Assembly (NCBI RefSeq): GCF_026151205.1
Contig: NC_087073.1
Coordinates: forward strand, 7,089,001 to 7,153,000
Length of the DNA stretch: 64,000 nt
Direction of reading: 5' to 3'
From: Bolinopsis microptera
Lineage: Eukaryota > Ctenophora > Tentaculata > Lobata > Bolinopsidae
A program made the translations under genes and the position numbers. Positions 11,563 to 23,010 of the stretch are shown piece after piece. The notes beneath the pieces were generated by a model. The model was not told the origin of the DNA. It did no database searches and saw only the letters and a program-made list of their open reading frames with translations. The first letter of the stretch is position 1. Each line of letters opens with the position of its first letter.

Positions 11563-11893
11563 TTAGCAATAATAACAATCACATTGTCGAGGAATAGTTT
11601 CCTCGTCCTCTACATCATACCATGATACTTCACCCGATGCCTCTTCTATCATACTCTTGTATGATGATTCTGATGAGCTGGCATTGTTATTTGAGCTAGA
11701 GGAGCTCATTGTCTGCTTTTGTGACCCCTTGTACAAGACAACTTCCATGGTCCCACTATCAGCTCTCATGCCTGTCCTGGGGATCTCACTGTTGTACTTG
11801 TCGTTTTTAGTCACGAGATCCCCAAGATCACGGAGGTCAAAGAGTTTAGTTTTTATATTTTGGCCCGCCTTCTTCTTCAGAAGTGATGTTGTG
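11563..11893 (-). CDS. Serine-rich acidic coding segment, unidentified
   Basis: The minus-strand frame is open for about 110 residues to a stop at 11563. It starts with a basic stretch (LLKKKAGQNIKTKLFDLRDL), passes TGMRADSGTMEVVLYKG and a poly-Ser/Asn run, then becomes acidic (EEASGEVSWYDVEDEET) and ends CDCYYC. It is probably a terminal exon. The flanking AT-rich words at 11500-11545 recur at 11940-12005, so the block was partly duplicated. No family recognised. Confidence 0.4.
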
Positions 11894-12109
11894 ATTATGA
11901 TATGATGTGATATATAATTTTGAATCTTTTTGATTGTACAAATTAAAAATTATTGAGTATTTATCATCAAATAAAATCGAATAAGGAGAATATGAAATAT
12001 TAAAAACTCGTCCTCTACATCATACAAAAAAGTAATTACGTACTATATGTGAACGACCCCTAAGAGGAATTTATAGACTATATTAAAATTTAATTTATAG
12101 ACTATATTA

Positions 12110-12583
12110 AATTCATACCACGAGGACTGCAGGGGTCTGTAGCTTTATTATCATCTTCTTTACTTTGTTTACAACTAGCTTTACGCCGCTCTGTTCGAAA
12201 ATTGAGTGTTTGACGACTAGTGCCAAAACGTGAAGGAAACAAGATATCCAGTCCACATCAGTGAAAGCTCATCTCATATTTGCTGCGGTGTCTGAAACAA
12301 TGCAGTGGAGTCTGTCTACTGAGAGTCCCCACTTTTCCAGCACAAAGACAACCCTGCCTTTTATTGATTCTCCAGTATGTGACTCATTATTTAAAGGAAG
12401 ACATCTCAAAACCAACATTTTCCTAACAAAATCTCCAGTAATAAAATGTACTGCAAGTCCTAAATAAGAGTCTAATGCGAGAGAAGACCACACATCACAG
12501 GTCACGGAATAGTGTCCTTCTTTCAAAGCAATTGAGAGGGACTCAAATAGCTCTTTCTGAACCTCTCTATACAATTTCGGCAT
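12110..12583 (-). pseudogene. hAT transposase fragment (ZBED-like core), broken
   Basis: The minus strand encodes part of an hAT-superfamily DDE transposase. HYSVTCDVWSSLALDSYLGL carries the first catalytic Asp region. RLHCIVSDTAANMR carries the typical D-x-A-x-N-M block that holds the second. Directly after NMR comes an in-frame TGA, after which the same frame resumes with the expected A-F-x-D-x-D-W motif and the hydrophobic LHVLALVV stretch, ending near 12110. The C-terminal dimerisation domain is missing here (a fragment of one occurs at 61243). So the gene is truncated at both ends and has at least one stop codon. Confidence 0.75.
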
Positions 12584-13190
12584 TAGAGTCGTCCTGACAA
12601 CCTTTAATTATATGATACAACCCTTCGTGTACATGCACACTAGTAACGACGCCATTCCACTCAAACTTTATCATACCCATGACGGCATGACTGTGCTACA
12701 GTGTGTAAATGCGTGAATGTGAGTGAATTATTAAATTATATGAACTTTTGTAGGAAATTATAAAATTGATGAATAAATAATATAATGGAGACTTTGAATA
12801 GCTTTGAAAGTTTGAATAGTGTCCAGATCATGGAATTACAGTTAAACTACAGAACTGATTAAGTAATAAATTAATAAGAATGCAAGTGTGTACGTTAAAC
12901 TATACATAAAATGTCAACATATTAAATTTACTGTACATGTAACACTGTAACATTAAATTCAATTCAAAAAAGCAAAATCTAACAATTTTACTTGCAAGTG
13001 TAAAGTTAATAGTAAATTAACCTCGATAAGTACCATGCCTCCATACCACCAACATACTGTTTTTATATCGAAACTTACAAATTAGAAATATACATATATA
13101 TAATATGTAGGTTTTCTCGTCATTCTGATTACATATTAACTTACTATATTATACCTTTATACTCAAGGTTACATTAAAGGCAAATGTAAA
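12584..13190. other. AT-rich, no gene recognised
   Basis: Low-complexity AT-rich sequence. No splice-supported frames or terminal repeats were seen. Confidence 0.4.
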
Positions 13191-13386
13191 TATTTGGAGG
13201 ATTCTTCCAACAGCACAAAGTTCGGGAGCTCCAACTCGATCGGCATCTTGTTTTTCAACGCCTCAACAACTGCCGTGTTATTATGGCTCCTCTTGAAATG
13301 TGTATACAATTACAGGGGTCCAAAGGACGCCCACTCGGACAGTGAAACGTCTTTGCCACATAAGGGGCATACGGCCACTACTGGAT

Positions 13387-13830
13387 TTAGGACATTGTAA
13401 TCCGTCCCAAATGTGGCCGATTTTTCATCAACGCTTTCCTAAAGAAAGGCGTCAAGCAGCTAGCGTCCATGTGTGCCATCGCCTTCAGTCTTTTCCCCCG
13501 CAACTGACACTTTGAAACCTGTCTTTTATTGGTTCTGTACACTGTTATTTCTTCCCTGTTCGGCACCTCATCCTTGAATCCAGACAGAGCGGGTAAGTTT
13601 GTTGATATCCAGAACTTGGTGCCAAATTCAATTCTTAACTTACAGCCTCGGAAGTTGCACTGAGAACTCTTCTCAGATTTAAGATAAATTCTTTGGTTGT
13701 CTGCCCATACAGCCAAGGGACTAAACCATTTCCCTTTCTTTCATTAACCTTGTTGTGGACACTATATACCAGAGGACTACAATAGTTTACCGTGCTTGAC
13801 ATTATCGACTGAACATTTGAATTATGAATA
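13387..13830 (-). pseudogene. Two adjoining coding-like frames, unidentified
   Basis: One minus-strand frame gives VNYCSPLVYSVHNKVNERKG and runs to about 13640. A second, in another frame, continues with KLRIEFGTKFWISTNLPALS and later KRLKAMAHMDASCLTPFFRK. The change of frame happens near 13640 where the text still reads smoothly in meaning, so a one-base indel in a single coding region is likely. Alternatively a short intron separates the two. The family is not recognised. It is close to, and on the same strand as, the transposase-like block at 14.1-15.3 kb and may be its downstream part. Confidence 0.35.
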
Positions 13831-14099
13831 GTTATTATTAAATGCAATGTAAATTAAACAGAAGCTTGGACCAAGAGATCGATAAACGTATTTATTCTAA
13901 TTACTTAATTATTACAATCTGCAATGTACTGTAAAGCGATTATCTCAAAATCTTAATTTTTTGGACTTTAAAATCTATCTCCTCATACATTTTTTGAACT
14001 AAACCCTTCATACTTGGCAGGTATAAATTTTGATTTAGGCCTCAGAAGTCAAATTGCTTACATTTATGTTTCATTACTCGATTCGCAAAACGGGAAAAC

Positions 14100-14870
14100 A
14101 GCTATAACTGTATATTAGTATTTCCTCTGAATTGTAAAATCATAATTATAATAAATTACATGTGCTAATTACCGATTCTTGTATTGGGAACTGGGGCCGT
14201 CGGTAATCACATACGCGGTCGATACTCGACCCTTGTACTTATCCAGTAATCCAGATGTGAAGTGGAGCACTGTGTCCGCTTTTGTGATCCTTCGAATATA
14301 TCGTAAAATATCTCCATCACCTTCCAGTTATCGCCAGTCTGGGGAGTAACATTAAAATCTTGAACAGGTGAAAAACATTTCTTTATATTTCGTAATTACG
14401 CATCTTGTCAAATTTGCAAATAGAATTAAACTGCAGGACGTTCACCCAGCATTTCCCCGCCACTGTGTGGAAACTAAAGCTCTTGTTCCTTAATTCCGTC
14501 AGCTTCTCCACCATCTCTTTCGTGGTTTTGAGATAGATGATGTGTTGTTTCTTTTGTCGACTCCAATGCGGTGGTTGAGTTATCAGCTATAACTGTATAT
14601 TTGTATTTCCTCTGAATTGTAAAATCATAATTGTAATAAATTACATGTGTTAATTACCGATTCTTGTATTGGGAACTGGGGCCGTCGGTAATCACATCCG
14701 CGGTCGTACTTGATCCTTGTACTTATCCAGTAATCCAGATGTGAAGTGGAGCACTGTGTCCGCTGTCTTTTGTGATCCTTCGTATATATCGTAAAATATC
14801 TCCATCACCTTCCAGTTATCGCCAGTCTGGGGAGTAACATTAAAATCTTGAACAGGTGAACAATATTTCG
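14100..14870. repeat. Direct duplication of about 280 bp (14100-14390 and 14585-14865)
   Basis: The two copies run from CAGCTATAACTGTATATT to TTAAAATCTTGAACAGGTGAA with few differences, separated by about 195 bp of distinct sequence. The duplicated part contains coding-like minus-strand text (see the entry at 14692). The copies have drifted: the first lacks a few bases around 14280 and the second has lost some around 14705. Confidence 0.85.
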
Positions 14871-15027
14871 TTATATCACTCCTCTCGACCAGGGTCGATG
14901 TCTGCCTTGTGTGAAGGACCCGGTGTCGGATCACGCGCCTGAGCGCCTCCTTCGGCACCCGAACAAGTCTTCTTCCACCCTCTGTCCAGGTGCAGCTTCT
15001 GCAAGTTTGTTTGAAATCTGCACACAT
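14692..15027 (-). CDS. Transposase-like coding segment with Cys cluster and TDGPSSQYKN-type motif
   Basis: The minus-strand frame starts CADFKQTCRSCTWTEGGRRL, passes RVPKEALRRVIRHRVLHTR and PQTGDNWKVMEIFYDIYEGS, then LHFTSGLLDKYKDQV. Just beyond, in the upstream duplicate and in a shifted frame, the text reads VITDGPSSQYKNR. A D-G-x-x-x-Q-x-K/R-N motif occurs in several invertebrate transposase-like proteins. The Cys cluster suggests zinc binding upstream of a DDE-like core. The frame is broken between copies, so the gene is probably dead. Superfamily not assigned. Confidence 0.4.
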   Translation of the reverse strand: MCADFKQTCRSCTWTEGGRRLVRVPKEALRRVIRHRVLHTRQTSTLVERSDITKYCSPVQDFNVTPQTGDNWKVMEIFYDIYEGSQKTADTVLHFTSGLLDKYKDQVRPRM

Positions 15028-15529
15028 GCACGAGATGTGTGGCCCAAAAGAACATCTGCTGGTTCTTTATATGGCGAGGTACCTCCAGTCCTTCAGATGA
15101 CTGATGAGACGCTTAACATGTACCCGGGCCCAGACATACATACATACATACATACCCGGGCCCTGCTCACTTCTTTGATCATATCACAGTCCTCTTCCGT
15201 AAACTGCTTCTTCCCCGCCAGTCCGGGCGGCATATTGACAGTCACGCCTGCAAGTTACCATTTTTATCATAGTAAATTAAACTGTAACCGACTCAGTTCA
15301 CGGTAGTGAATTAATTAAAATGGAAGCCGTATGTTAGACATGTACTGTGGCTTGTTATTCGGACAAGTGGGGGGAGGGGGGGGGGCACATCTCTTTACGT
15401 TTTCGAGTACCATATTAAATGAAATTGAGATTACACATAATTAAGATATTGATCGAAAGATGGATAAAAGAAATATATATTGATGGATATAAAAGAAAGG
15501 GAAAGAAGAAAAAATATTGATAAAATAAT

Positions 15530-15690
15530 GCCCATTCCTTTAATACACTCTTAGTATTACATAATTAGTAATTACATTGAACTTGTTTAAGTTAGGGTTA
15601 TGATATTCAGGTGTATACACCATATTTGTGGTTATGTACCAAGAAATTATATATACTATTACTAACTATAACAAATACAGCCTTCAGCAG
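15530..15690. repeat. Dispersed repeat, copy 1 of 3
   Basis: The words TTGAACTTGTTTAAGTTAGG, TTATGATATTCAGGTGTATA and ACCAAGAAATTATATATA occur in the same order here, at about 17815-17905 (partial) and at about 19545-19660. The 15.5 and 19.5 kb copies also share ATGCCCATTCCTTTAATACA upstream and lie next to AGATAAA-type simple repeats. Probably a SINE/MITE or LTR fragment. Confidence 0.8.
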
Positions 15691-15748
15691 GAGGAAAATT
15701 TGAAACATGTACATGTGGTTCTGAGACCTGACATCATCATCGTCTCCA

Positions 15749-15963
15749 TTAATAATTAATATGAAAAATTACTATTGAGGAGTGGGCATCTTTTAGGTGA
15801 TTCTTCCTTAGGTACGTGGAGAACTTCTCCGTCAGGGACCATTCTTGGTTCTTGCTGGTGGGTCCCAGCAGGTTCATGAGCGCGTACACCATGGTGATGG
15901 AACAGGACTTGTTTGTGCCAAAAAATGAGGAGTTGTAGCTCTCTACTACGAACTTGCGTACCT
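15749..15963 (-). CDS. Putative terminal exon, unidentified
   Basis: On the minus strand an acceptor (attacag) is followed by an open frame of about 70 residues with KFVVESYNSSFFGTNKSCSI, MVYALMNLLGPTSKNQEWSL and EKFSTYLRKNHLKDA, ending at TAA 15749-15751. It is protein-like and splice-supported at the 5' side. No family recognised. Confidence 0.4.
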
Positions 15964-16209
15964 CTGTAATATTAACGGTTGTTTTACATAGTTAGATTAG
16001 TTTACTATCATGTTGGGTTGAACTGCCAGGGGTAGGGACCGGCGGAATCAGGGTCACAGGACTTGGTTGTTCTCCATCTGAGACCTGTGTGATGACTCAC
16101 ACGGATTGTGTTGTGACTGTTTGGGTGGAAACTGCAACTGTCTGTGTTAAGACTGTTGCTGTGAGGACTGTCCTGAAATTTTAAGAACTGAGTTGTATGC
16201 GTATGCATG

Positions 16210-17294
16210 ATTTATAATGAATTAGACTATGCATACTTTATTTTTCTTGCTTACATCAATAGTTAGTCCAGCAGCACAAAGACAGGTAAGTTTGATATAC
16301 AAAGATTTTACTGAAGCATGACCTGAACTTGGACATTACTGCAGCATATAATAATGTTTGCTCAAATTTTAGTTTGAGCAACCTTCACACAATGCAAAAA
16401 AGCAGCTAACAATAGCTACTCCATCCTTTGGGTAAACTTGCTGTAACGTGCTAAAGGTAGGTACTTTAGGTCTCTTGCAAAATGCACTTTACTTTTCTTG
16501 CAAAATTATTTGTCGCTACTGCCCCCATTTCAACCGGTTACTTGTCATTGCTACAAAAGGTAAACCTGGTTAGAAGTCCGTCGCAGAAAAGGAAATAAAG
16601 GTAAATTAACAGTCCAAATCGGGGATCCTCCTCCTTACTAAATCAAGCTCCGATGAATCTCTACAAGTGTACTTTCCTTATGAGTATTTGTCAGCTCAGT
16701 TTTTCTGTTGAATTAGCTTAAGTGCCAACAGTCTCTATATTATATAACTATAAAAATTATAACTTCAAGCTATCAATGTTAATAAATATAATTTTCTTAC
16801 CTAACAGATTTTTGTTGGCAATTTGGCCATCTCACATTTATAATCAATTAATTACTTAAATATTTTTAGAATTATGATAAACTCTTAATTATGACCGTTT
16901 ACTATTACATTGATTAGTAATATTACATTAATTAATTAATGGGTTGCCGGCGCTCTGGGGTAAGGATTGCCCCTCGGCCTCGGGCAGTCCCTTATAATTT
17001 ACCCAGGTTTTTTGCATCTGAAATTAATTATTCCATTAGCTTAAATATTGTATCTTTGATTTGTTTTGTATAAACATTCTGGTTAGACATCGGTCACCTC
17101 AACTTGCAATGGTGAATGGTAGAATATAAACATAAAAACGGACTAGAATTAGTCATTACAACAAACTTACCGGTGACAGGTTCGTGGTCTTCGTGGTCCC
17201 CCTCTCCCACCTCTCCCTCTAACAGTTATTGTCAGTTGTCACCGTACAATTATTAAATTCCTTTTAAATGTTTCTTCTATAGGACTCACAGAAA
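16210..17294. other. No gene recognised; GC-rich hairpin at 16957-17004
   Basis: The stretch is AT-rich apart from an imperfect hairpin in which GGGTAAGGATTGCCC pairs with GGGCAGTCCC...TTTACCC around CTCGGCCTC. The opening words of the window (ATTGATTAGTA.TATTACATT) recur at about 16876-16935. Confidence 0.5.
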
Positions 17295-17560
17295 CTAAAC
17301 ATATAGCTCATCAGTTGTTCCATCCTCCTTTTTAGCTTTTGTCTCACTCTTATTTAGCATGTAGACTTCTTTCACCTTGGCTCCCCCGCAAGTGATAAAT
17401 AGCCCCAACTTCCTAGTATCATCTGTCTCTCCCAGCCCCATCCCCATAAGGTAGAACTCGAGATCCTCGACCCATTCCTCATAATTCTGTCCCTCAGCAA
17501 ATACTCTCATACCCACGTGTGCCATCTTTTTACCTCGTCGCCAATAATGTATCTTCTATA
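17295..17560 (-). pseudogene. Retrotransposon Gag N-terminal fragment
   Basis: The minus-strand frame starts MAHVGMRVFAEGQNYEEWVE and contains the short hydrophobic/aromatic pattern typical of the start of Gag in Ty3/gypsy-like elements (W-x2-W/Y...F-x2-Y-L...), followed by RKLGLFITCGGAKVKEVYML. Upstream of the ATG is TTGGCGACGAGGTAAAAAG, a leader resembling that seen before gag in many such elements. A 33-bp direct repeat (TTCTATAGGACTCACAGAAA and onward) borders the fragment at 17273 and 17552. No protease or polymerase follows, so it is a short remnant. Confidence 0.5.
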
Positions 17561-17814
17561 GGACTCACAGAAACTAAACATATAGCCCAAAGCTGAACCC
17601 CTGAAGTTAATAAGTTAATAAGTTAGTACAATACAATACTTTATATTTTAATAGTTCAGTGTTTAGTTTTAGTGTTAATATTATTCACTAAGTTCAAACT
17701 TAGTACTTAGATTAGCCAGGTGGAAGGCTTACAAATCACAATTTTTTATTTTTCCTATACGTGACTGTTGATCTGCTCTACACGATGCAGACTCTGCCTA
17801 GTGCCTGTGTTATT

Positions 17815-18178
17815 AAGTTAGGATTATGATATTCAGGTGTATACCTCATATTCGTGGTTACCAAGAAATTATATATATAATACTATAACAAATACAGCTT
17901 CAAGCTATTAATACGAAACGAAACACTGTACTTACTATTAATAAATATAATCTAATTAACATTAATATTACCAATAGAATCTTAGAATCACAATTTTTGT
18001 CAGCTGCTGTTTTCAAAAGTTGAATCAGTTCGGGAATCCTTACTACAGGCCGTTTCTTCGTTACCTCGATAACAACCAAATAAATTATCGTTCTATAACA
18101 ATATAAAAATGTGTCAATCAAAGACAAAAACAATTTTCGAAAGCTTAATAAAAACCTTAAAATGGTTTTATCTGACAA
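17815..18178. repeat. Dispersed repeat copy 2 plus possible exon
   Basis: Bases 17815-17905 match the 15.5/19.5 kb repeat. On the minus strand at about 17990-18075 a frame reads EVTKKRPVVRIPELIQLLKT, bounded by weak splice-like sites. The family is unknown and support is low. Confidence 0.35.
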
Positions 18179-18285
18179 TGATCTTTAATTTAGAATACAA
18201 AAACAATATGATTACCAACTTGCACTTACACACATTACACATATACATACTATGGTAGAAGCCTTAGGTCACAACAACTACGAGG

Positions 18286-18515
18286 TCAAAACTTCCAAAT
18301 CAGTACCCCACTTACAAATACAAGTAAAATAACAACTATTGCAGGGGCACCTTTTGTAAGTACATCCCCAATATAGTTCCTCTCTGCTTCGTCCTCCGTA
18401 CTTTCGGTATCTGCAGTTTTTAAATCTTTACAAGAAACAGTGATCTCAATAGAACCCCCCTCGTCCAAATTGAGAGGGGTCGTGGAATTTGAACATTTGT
18501 CAGCGACCTCGCATC
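18286..18515 (-). CDS. Terminal exon of a single-pass membrane protein
   Basis: A minus-strand acceptor (tatcttttag) at 18516-18520 opens a phase-2 exon. It reads CEVADKCSNSTTPLNLDEGG, then IEITVSCKDLKTADTES, an acidic stalk, a hydrophobic helix GAPAIVVILLVFVSGVLI and a two-residue tail KF before TGA at 18286-18288. The Cys spacing and an N-x-S/T site fit the end of an extracellular domain, followed by a transmembrane segment with almost no cytoplasmic tail. This is the best candidate for a piece of a real host gene in the first 20 kb. The upstream exons are not located. Confidence 0.55.
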
Positions 18516-18889
18516 CTAAAAGATAAATACAATTACAATAATTATATCATGTTATCAATAGTTATACATGTGTAATGTGTAAACGGCTTTGTCGATGTTT
18601 CACTTGATACAGCATAAGGCTTAAAATGTGTTTTATAGCTGATAGTTGATGAAATATTTATTTTTTAACAACTCCTGGGTTATAACAATTACTCTTGATC
18701 TTACCTTGAAACTGTACTTTGCATGTTCATCCTGGAAGAACTGATGTCACTGCTAAAGTGTACCGTTATAATGCAGTGTTGGAAGTGAGCTTGGAGAAGT
18801 ACTGCAATGAATGAACACATAGTAAAGCGGTTATGTTGAGTGAAGTGAATAAAATACAGTATGATAATAATCCTAGCGCCGCTGCGCTT

Positions 18890-19105
18890 TCAGCCTTGCC
18901 CTTGATTAGGCCTTGAATGTGACGGTAGTTGGGAGGGGGGGCCTGGGGGGGGGGGGGGGGGGTTTCGACATTGGAGGTGAGGTGAATCCGTAAACTTGAG
19001 TTGGCCATCCTTCTTTTTCAATGGTACTCCTCGTGACCACTCAGTTGTGCCACCAAATAACCAACACACTTGACAATAAGCAAGATTTAAGGAGGGTGAA
19101 AAACA
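18890..19105 (-). pseudogene. TTF-type zinc-finger fragment of an hAT-like transposase
   Basis: The minus strand reads LCFSPSLNLAYCQVCWLFGG followed by TTEWSRGVPLKKKDGQLKFT. The pattern Y/F-S-P-S...-C-x2-C-x-L-F...W resembles the TTF-type zinc finger at the N-terminus of ZMYM/hAT-like transposases. The frame then runs into a 19-base G run (minus-strand C run) at about 18942-18960 and is lost. Fragment only. Confidence 0.45.
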
Positions 19106-19256
19106 CAACCCTTGTTCCCTTACTCCGCATAACTGCTTAACTTACACACAAACTTTTACTACAAATCCTAATGAAATACTAAACTACAATACAGTCAGTC
19201 CCTACTGAAACTGGCTTCCCACATTATACTGTACAGGTGACCTGACTCTTGACCTA

Positions 19257-19530
19257 AGAAAGATATAAAAGATAAATAAAAAAGATAAAAGATAGATAAA
19301 CGAAAGATATATGATAGATATAAAAGAAGAAAAGATAGATAAAAAAGATAAAATATAGATAAACGAAAGATATATGATAGATATAATTTAAGGTAAAAGA
19401 TAGATAAAAAGGTAAAAGATAGATAAACGAAAGATATATCATAGATATGAAAGATAGATAAAAAAAGATAAAAGATAGATAGAAGAAAGATATATGATGG
19501 GTATAAAAGAAAGGTAAAAAAGAATAAAGA
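19257..19530. repeat. AGATAAA/GATAGATA simple repeat, left of LINE fragment
   Basis: A purine-rich microsatellite of AAAGATAGATAAA-type units. It starts just after GACTCTTGACCTAA, a word that also opens the matching repeat at 20946. Long apparent Phe/Tyr/Leu/Ile frames here are low-complexity artefacts. Confidence 0.85.
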
Positions 19531-19544
19531 TAGATAAAAGAATG

Positions 19545-19710
19545 CCCATTCCTTTAATACACACTTTGTATTACATTGAACTTGTTTAAGTTAGGGTTAT
19601 GATATTCAGGTGTATACGCCATATTTGTGGTTATGTACCAAGAAATTATATATATAGATATCACCGCAGCCTTGAGGGCGGTACTAAATATTGCTCGCGC
19701 GTGCCACTAA
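19545..19710. repeat. Dispersed repeat copy 3 joined to half of the cloverleaf repeat
   Basis: Bases to about 19660 match the 15.5 kb repeat. Bases 19662-19700 (GATATCACCGCAGCCTTGAG and onward) match the right arm of the 23011-23184 element in inverted orientation. Confidence 0.8.
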
Positions 19711-19841
19711 TGCCACTAATTAGATGATCATTTACTAAGTTTTATAAACCACAGGCGTAGGTTGACCTTGGAGTGCTCTGAGGAATCTGTGTGGAGGGGA
19801 TCAAGTCTGATATTCTAACATCAAAGTTTCCGGGGCAGAGT

Positions 19842-20759
19842 TCAATGATCAAGCACGTCAAAGGCTTTACTGTAATCGAGCAGGAGCAGTAGGGAAATTT
19901 GTTTCTTATTCAGAGAGTGTAGTATAGAATTTTGGGCATTGAGCAGTGCATGTTCACACGATCTTCCTGGCCGAAATCGGTATTGATTTTCGAAAAGAGA
20001 ATCGTTCTTATCTAAAAATTCTAAAACACGAGCATGCATAAGTTTCTTATAAATTTTCGAGAATGATCCCAAAAGAGAGATCGGCCTATAATTAGCTACT
20101 TCCAATTTTGAACCACCTTTGTGGATAGGAACAACTTTCGCAGTTTTTAGAGCATTTGGGAAGGTATCACTGGAGAAAAAAAATAACTTCTTGCGGTTGC
20201 ATGCCGCCTCAAGCCAGGGTAAGATCCAAGGCTTTGGGTCAGCTCTTTCGAATTTTCTTCTCGAACTGTCACGCTTCAGGAGGTATGCAGTATTGTAGTG
20301 TTTCATGTACGTTTGATAGATGGAATTGTATTGTTCATCAGCGCACGTTGAGGAGGTAGCATCATCCCAGGTCTCACTTACAATAAGCTCTTTGAATTTA
20401 GCATGATTAGCTTCGTTAAATACGCGGGCTTCTAATTTCAAGCTAGTGTTGTTGTTCTTTACACGTTGACTACGGAATCGCTCGTTCAAACTAGGTGTGG
20501 CTCCTAAACTAATGGTCGTGCTAACCGCGAGATGATCTGACATATCCAACGTCACGATATTACAACTAATAACGTTGGTCACGTGATTAGTAAACACGTG
20601 ATCAATAAGCGTTGCACTGTGGTCAGTTACCCTGGTAGGCTTGGAGACAGTCTGAAATGCAGACACTGCCTGAAAAACGAGTTTCGAAAAGTCGAAAATC
20701 AATTGAATAAATTTATAACGAGGTTCGTGAATATCGAATGTCAGGAAATAAAAAGTCAA
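19842..20759 (-). pseudogene. CR1-group LINE ORF2 fragment with internal deletion
   Basis: The minus-strand frame has the end of an AP endonuclease (SKPTRVTDHSATLIDHVFTN, SDHLAV) and the linker before reverse transcriptase (CADEQYN, DPKPWILPWLEAAC). It then jumps directly to reverse transcriptase motifs (VVPIHKGGSKLEVANYRPIS, FRPGRSCEHALLNAQ, LDYSKAFDVLDH). Compared with the full-length element at 33680-37339 about 170 residues between the linker and the RT are missing, and everything after KAFDVLDH is gone. The frame stays open across the deletion. It is the same clade as that LINE but clearly diverged from it. Confidence 0.85.
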
Positions 20760-20941
20760 TGAATGTACGAATAACTCTCTAAGCTAATAACTCCTGAGGA
20801 GCAGGTCTTTAAAGATTCGACATCAAAAAAACTATGAGCAGTAAGATTTGAAATTACCCCTCTGTTCCACTTCAGCTGATCCGTTTGTTGTTTGGTTTCC
20901 CTTGCTCCAACTCACTGTAGCTTATGCTGTTAATCCCGTGA

Positions 20942-21150
20942 CTTAACAGGTGACTCTTGACCTAAAAAAGATAAAAGATAGATAAAAAAGAAAGATAAAA
21001 GATAGATAAAAAAGAAAGATAAAAGATAGATAAAAGATATTAGATAAAAGATAAATAAAAGATAGAAATAAAATATGATAAAATATAGATAGAAGATAGA
21101 TAAATGATAGATAAAAGATATATAGTAGGTAGATAAAAGATAGATGAATG
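20942..21150. repeat. AGATAAA simple repeat, right of LINE fragment
   Basis: Same unit type as 19257-19530 and also preceded by GACTCTTGACCTAA. The two blocks are direct repeats that bracket the LINE fragment. Confidence 0.85.
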
Positions 21151-23010
21151 ATAATCTTGGTGCATTGATTAAACCACGACCATGCCTGATGTCAGAATCA
21201 ATGATAAACATATTTACCAAAACGTTATTCACGTTTACACATTGTACAGTTTCTTTCTATTTCTCAAGTAGTCTATCTATACTCCTCCGTCTTTATCCAC
21301 ATTTTCCTCCTTCTATTGAGATAGCATCTCTAGTTTCTACTTCTCCAGCTCCTGTCGAATCACATATCAGTCTGCTTAAGAAGACAAGATTTGACACCAC
21401 ACGAGCACATTTATGTGTTTAACTACACCGATCATAAGTGACTATTACACGCCCTAACTTGCTGTAGTATTTCAACATTAACATTATATACAACACTCTC
21501 GATTGCAAGCTGATTCAGCTTGGACAATACCAGCCAAGCAGATTAATGCCTTCTCTCGCAAAAACTTCGTCTGTGTACCACTCCTACTATTCTCTTTGTG
21601 AAGCATGTCGGCCACCAACTCTTGTAGACACAATCATCTTCATTTCCAAAAAAGCACTCCCCACATGACACTGGCAGGGTGACCATTCTACATGCTCCAC
21701 CTTCATGACTTTAGCTGCAGCAGTTTGGTTGGAAATACCATCTCCGAGAAACAAAGTCTTTCATATTCAGAACAACTCGATTCAGGGATTGCTAGCGACT
21801 TTGAATCAGACATTCCATTTCGAAAAGATTTAAGTAAGCATAAGTTGAACAATAAACTTTCAATGTGTTAATGAAAGTGCGTTGGAATTATATCCACCAG
21901 CGGGCTATATTTTGTCTTCTGACCGCTCGCAGCCCGATGTAACAAGACACAGTGCGCATCCAGCCCGCTTAAAATACAGCACGCGAGCAGATAACACTTA
22001 ACGTGGCAAGTAACAATACAGCCCGGAGCACTTTTACTTTCAAACAAATTTTTGGGGCCTAAACTATTAAACTTTAACTATTACAAGACACGTACACCAT
22101 ATTTATGTCACTAACACTACATCTTAATGGTTCCCACGGCTCAAGGAATGCACTATATCACTTATCGGCCTCAGTCCCTATACCACGCAGTGCAATATGA
22201 TTGGCTGACATTGAACACGTGACGTGTTACCATGGTTGCAACAATTAGTGGCTACTTTAAGTCTAGAGTTGATGTTTATACAGTATACACCATACACGCT
22301 CCATTGTTTATTTCAACTGATTTCCATTTCCATAATTGCTGAAGCTATTTCGAGTAATAATTCTTGAAATTTTAGGCCGGAATTTTACGTGTAATTCTAT
22401 TGTGTTCCCGAAAGAAATTTGCCCTGTTTTTGTTTTGAAACTATACCGTCTATCACTAATATTAATGTTATGAATTTTATCTTTTACTCAACGTAAAATA
22501 TATATATATATATATATATTCAATGTCCCTTCGTGCTTCGTTATCTTGAGCTCTCTTGGTAACTGCAGATGGCATTCAGTTTATAGTTACACAGTTGTTA
22601 AAGTTATGGCGAGCACTCTTTTTGATAGTTTAAGCTGAATTTATTGTTCGACCGGCCCTACACACTGTGTACTGACTAACTCTCATTGTACATCTGACGT
22701 GTTGTCATGGTAACAGGAATTCTGTGTTACTTGTAGTAAGGATTGACGGAGATACACAATTTTTAATCTATGTTAATGATTAACATGCCGTTGAATGTTC
22801 ATCAATATGGTTGGTGTGTAATACCATTATAGAACGTGGGATTTCAATTCTTCTATTGTGTTATATAATCAGTAATGTTGCCCTGTTCTGCATCTTACAC
22901 CAAAGGCTAAAGCATGATTTTCTATTAAATTTGCAGCTTTAGTTCGAAATCTTTACTTCTATTTGCTATGATTGTTAAAAACTGTAAAGCGCCCGCTCAT
23001 GGATATACAC
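21151..23010. other. No gene recognised; (TA)n tract at about 22498-22518
   Basis: Mixed unique-looking sequence. Short inverted words such as AGCGGGCTATATTTTGT and AGCCCGCTTAAAATACAGC occur around 21900-21980. No coding region is supported. Confidence 0.4.

Noticed and set aside
19254-21232. Phe/Tyr/Leu/Ile-rich minus-strand ORFs suggesting membrane proteins
   Set aside because: They are reverse translations of AGATAAA/GATAGATA microsatellites.
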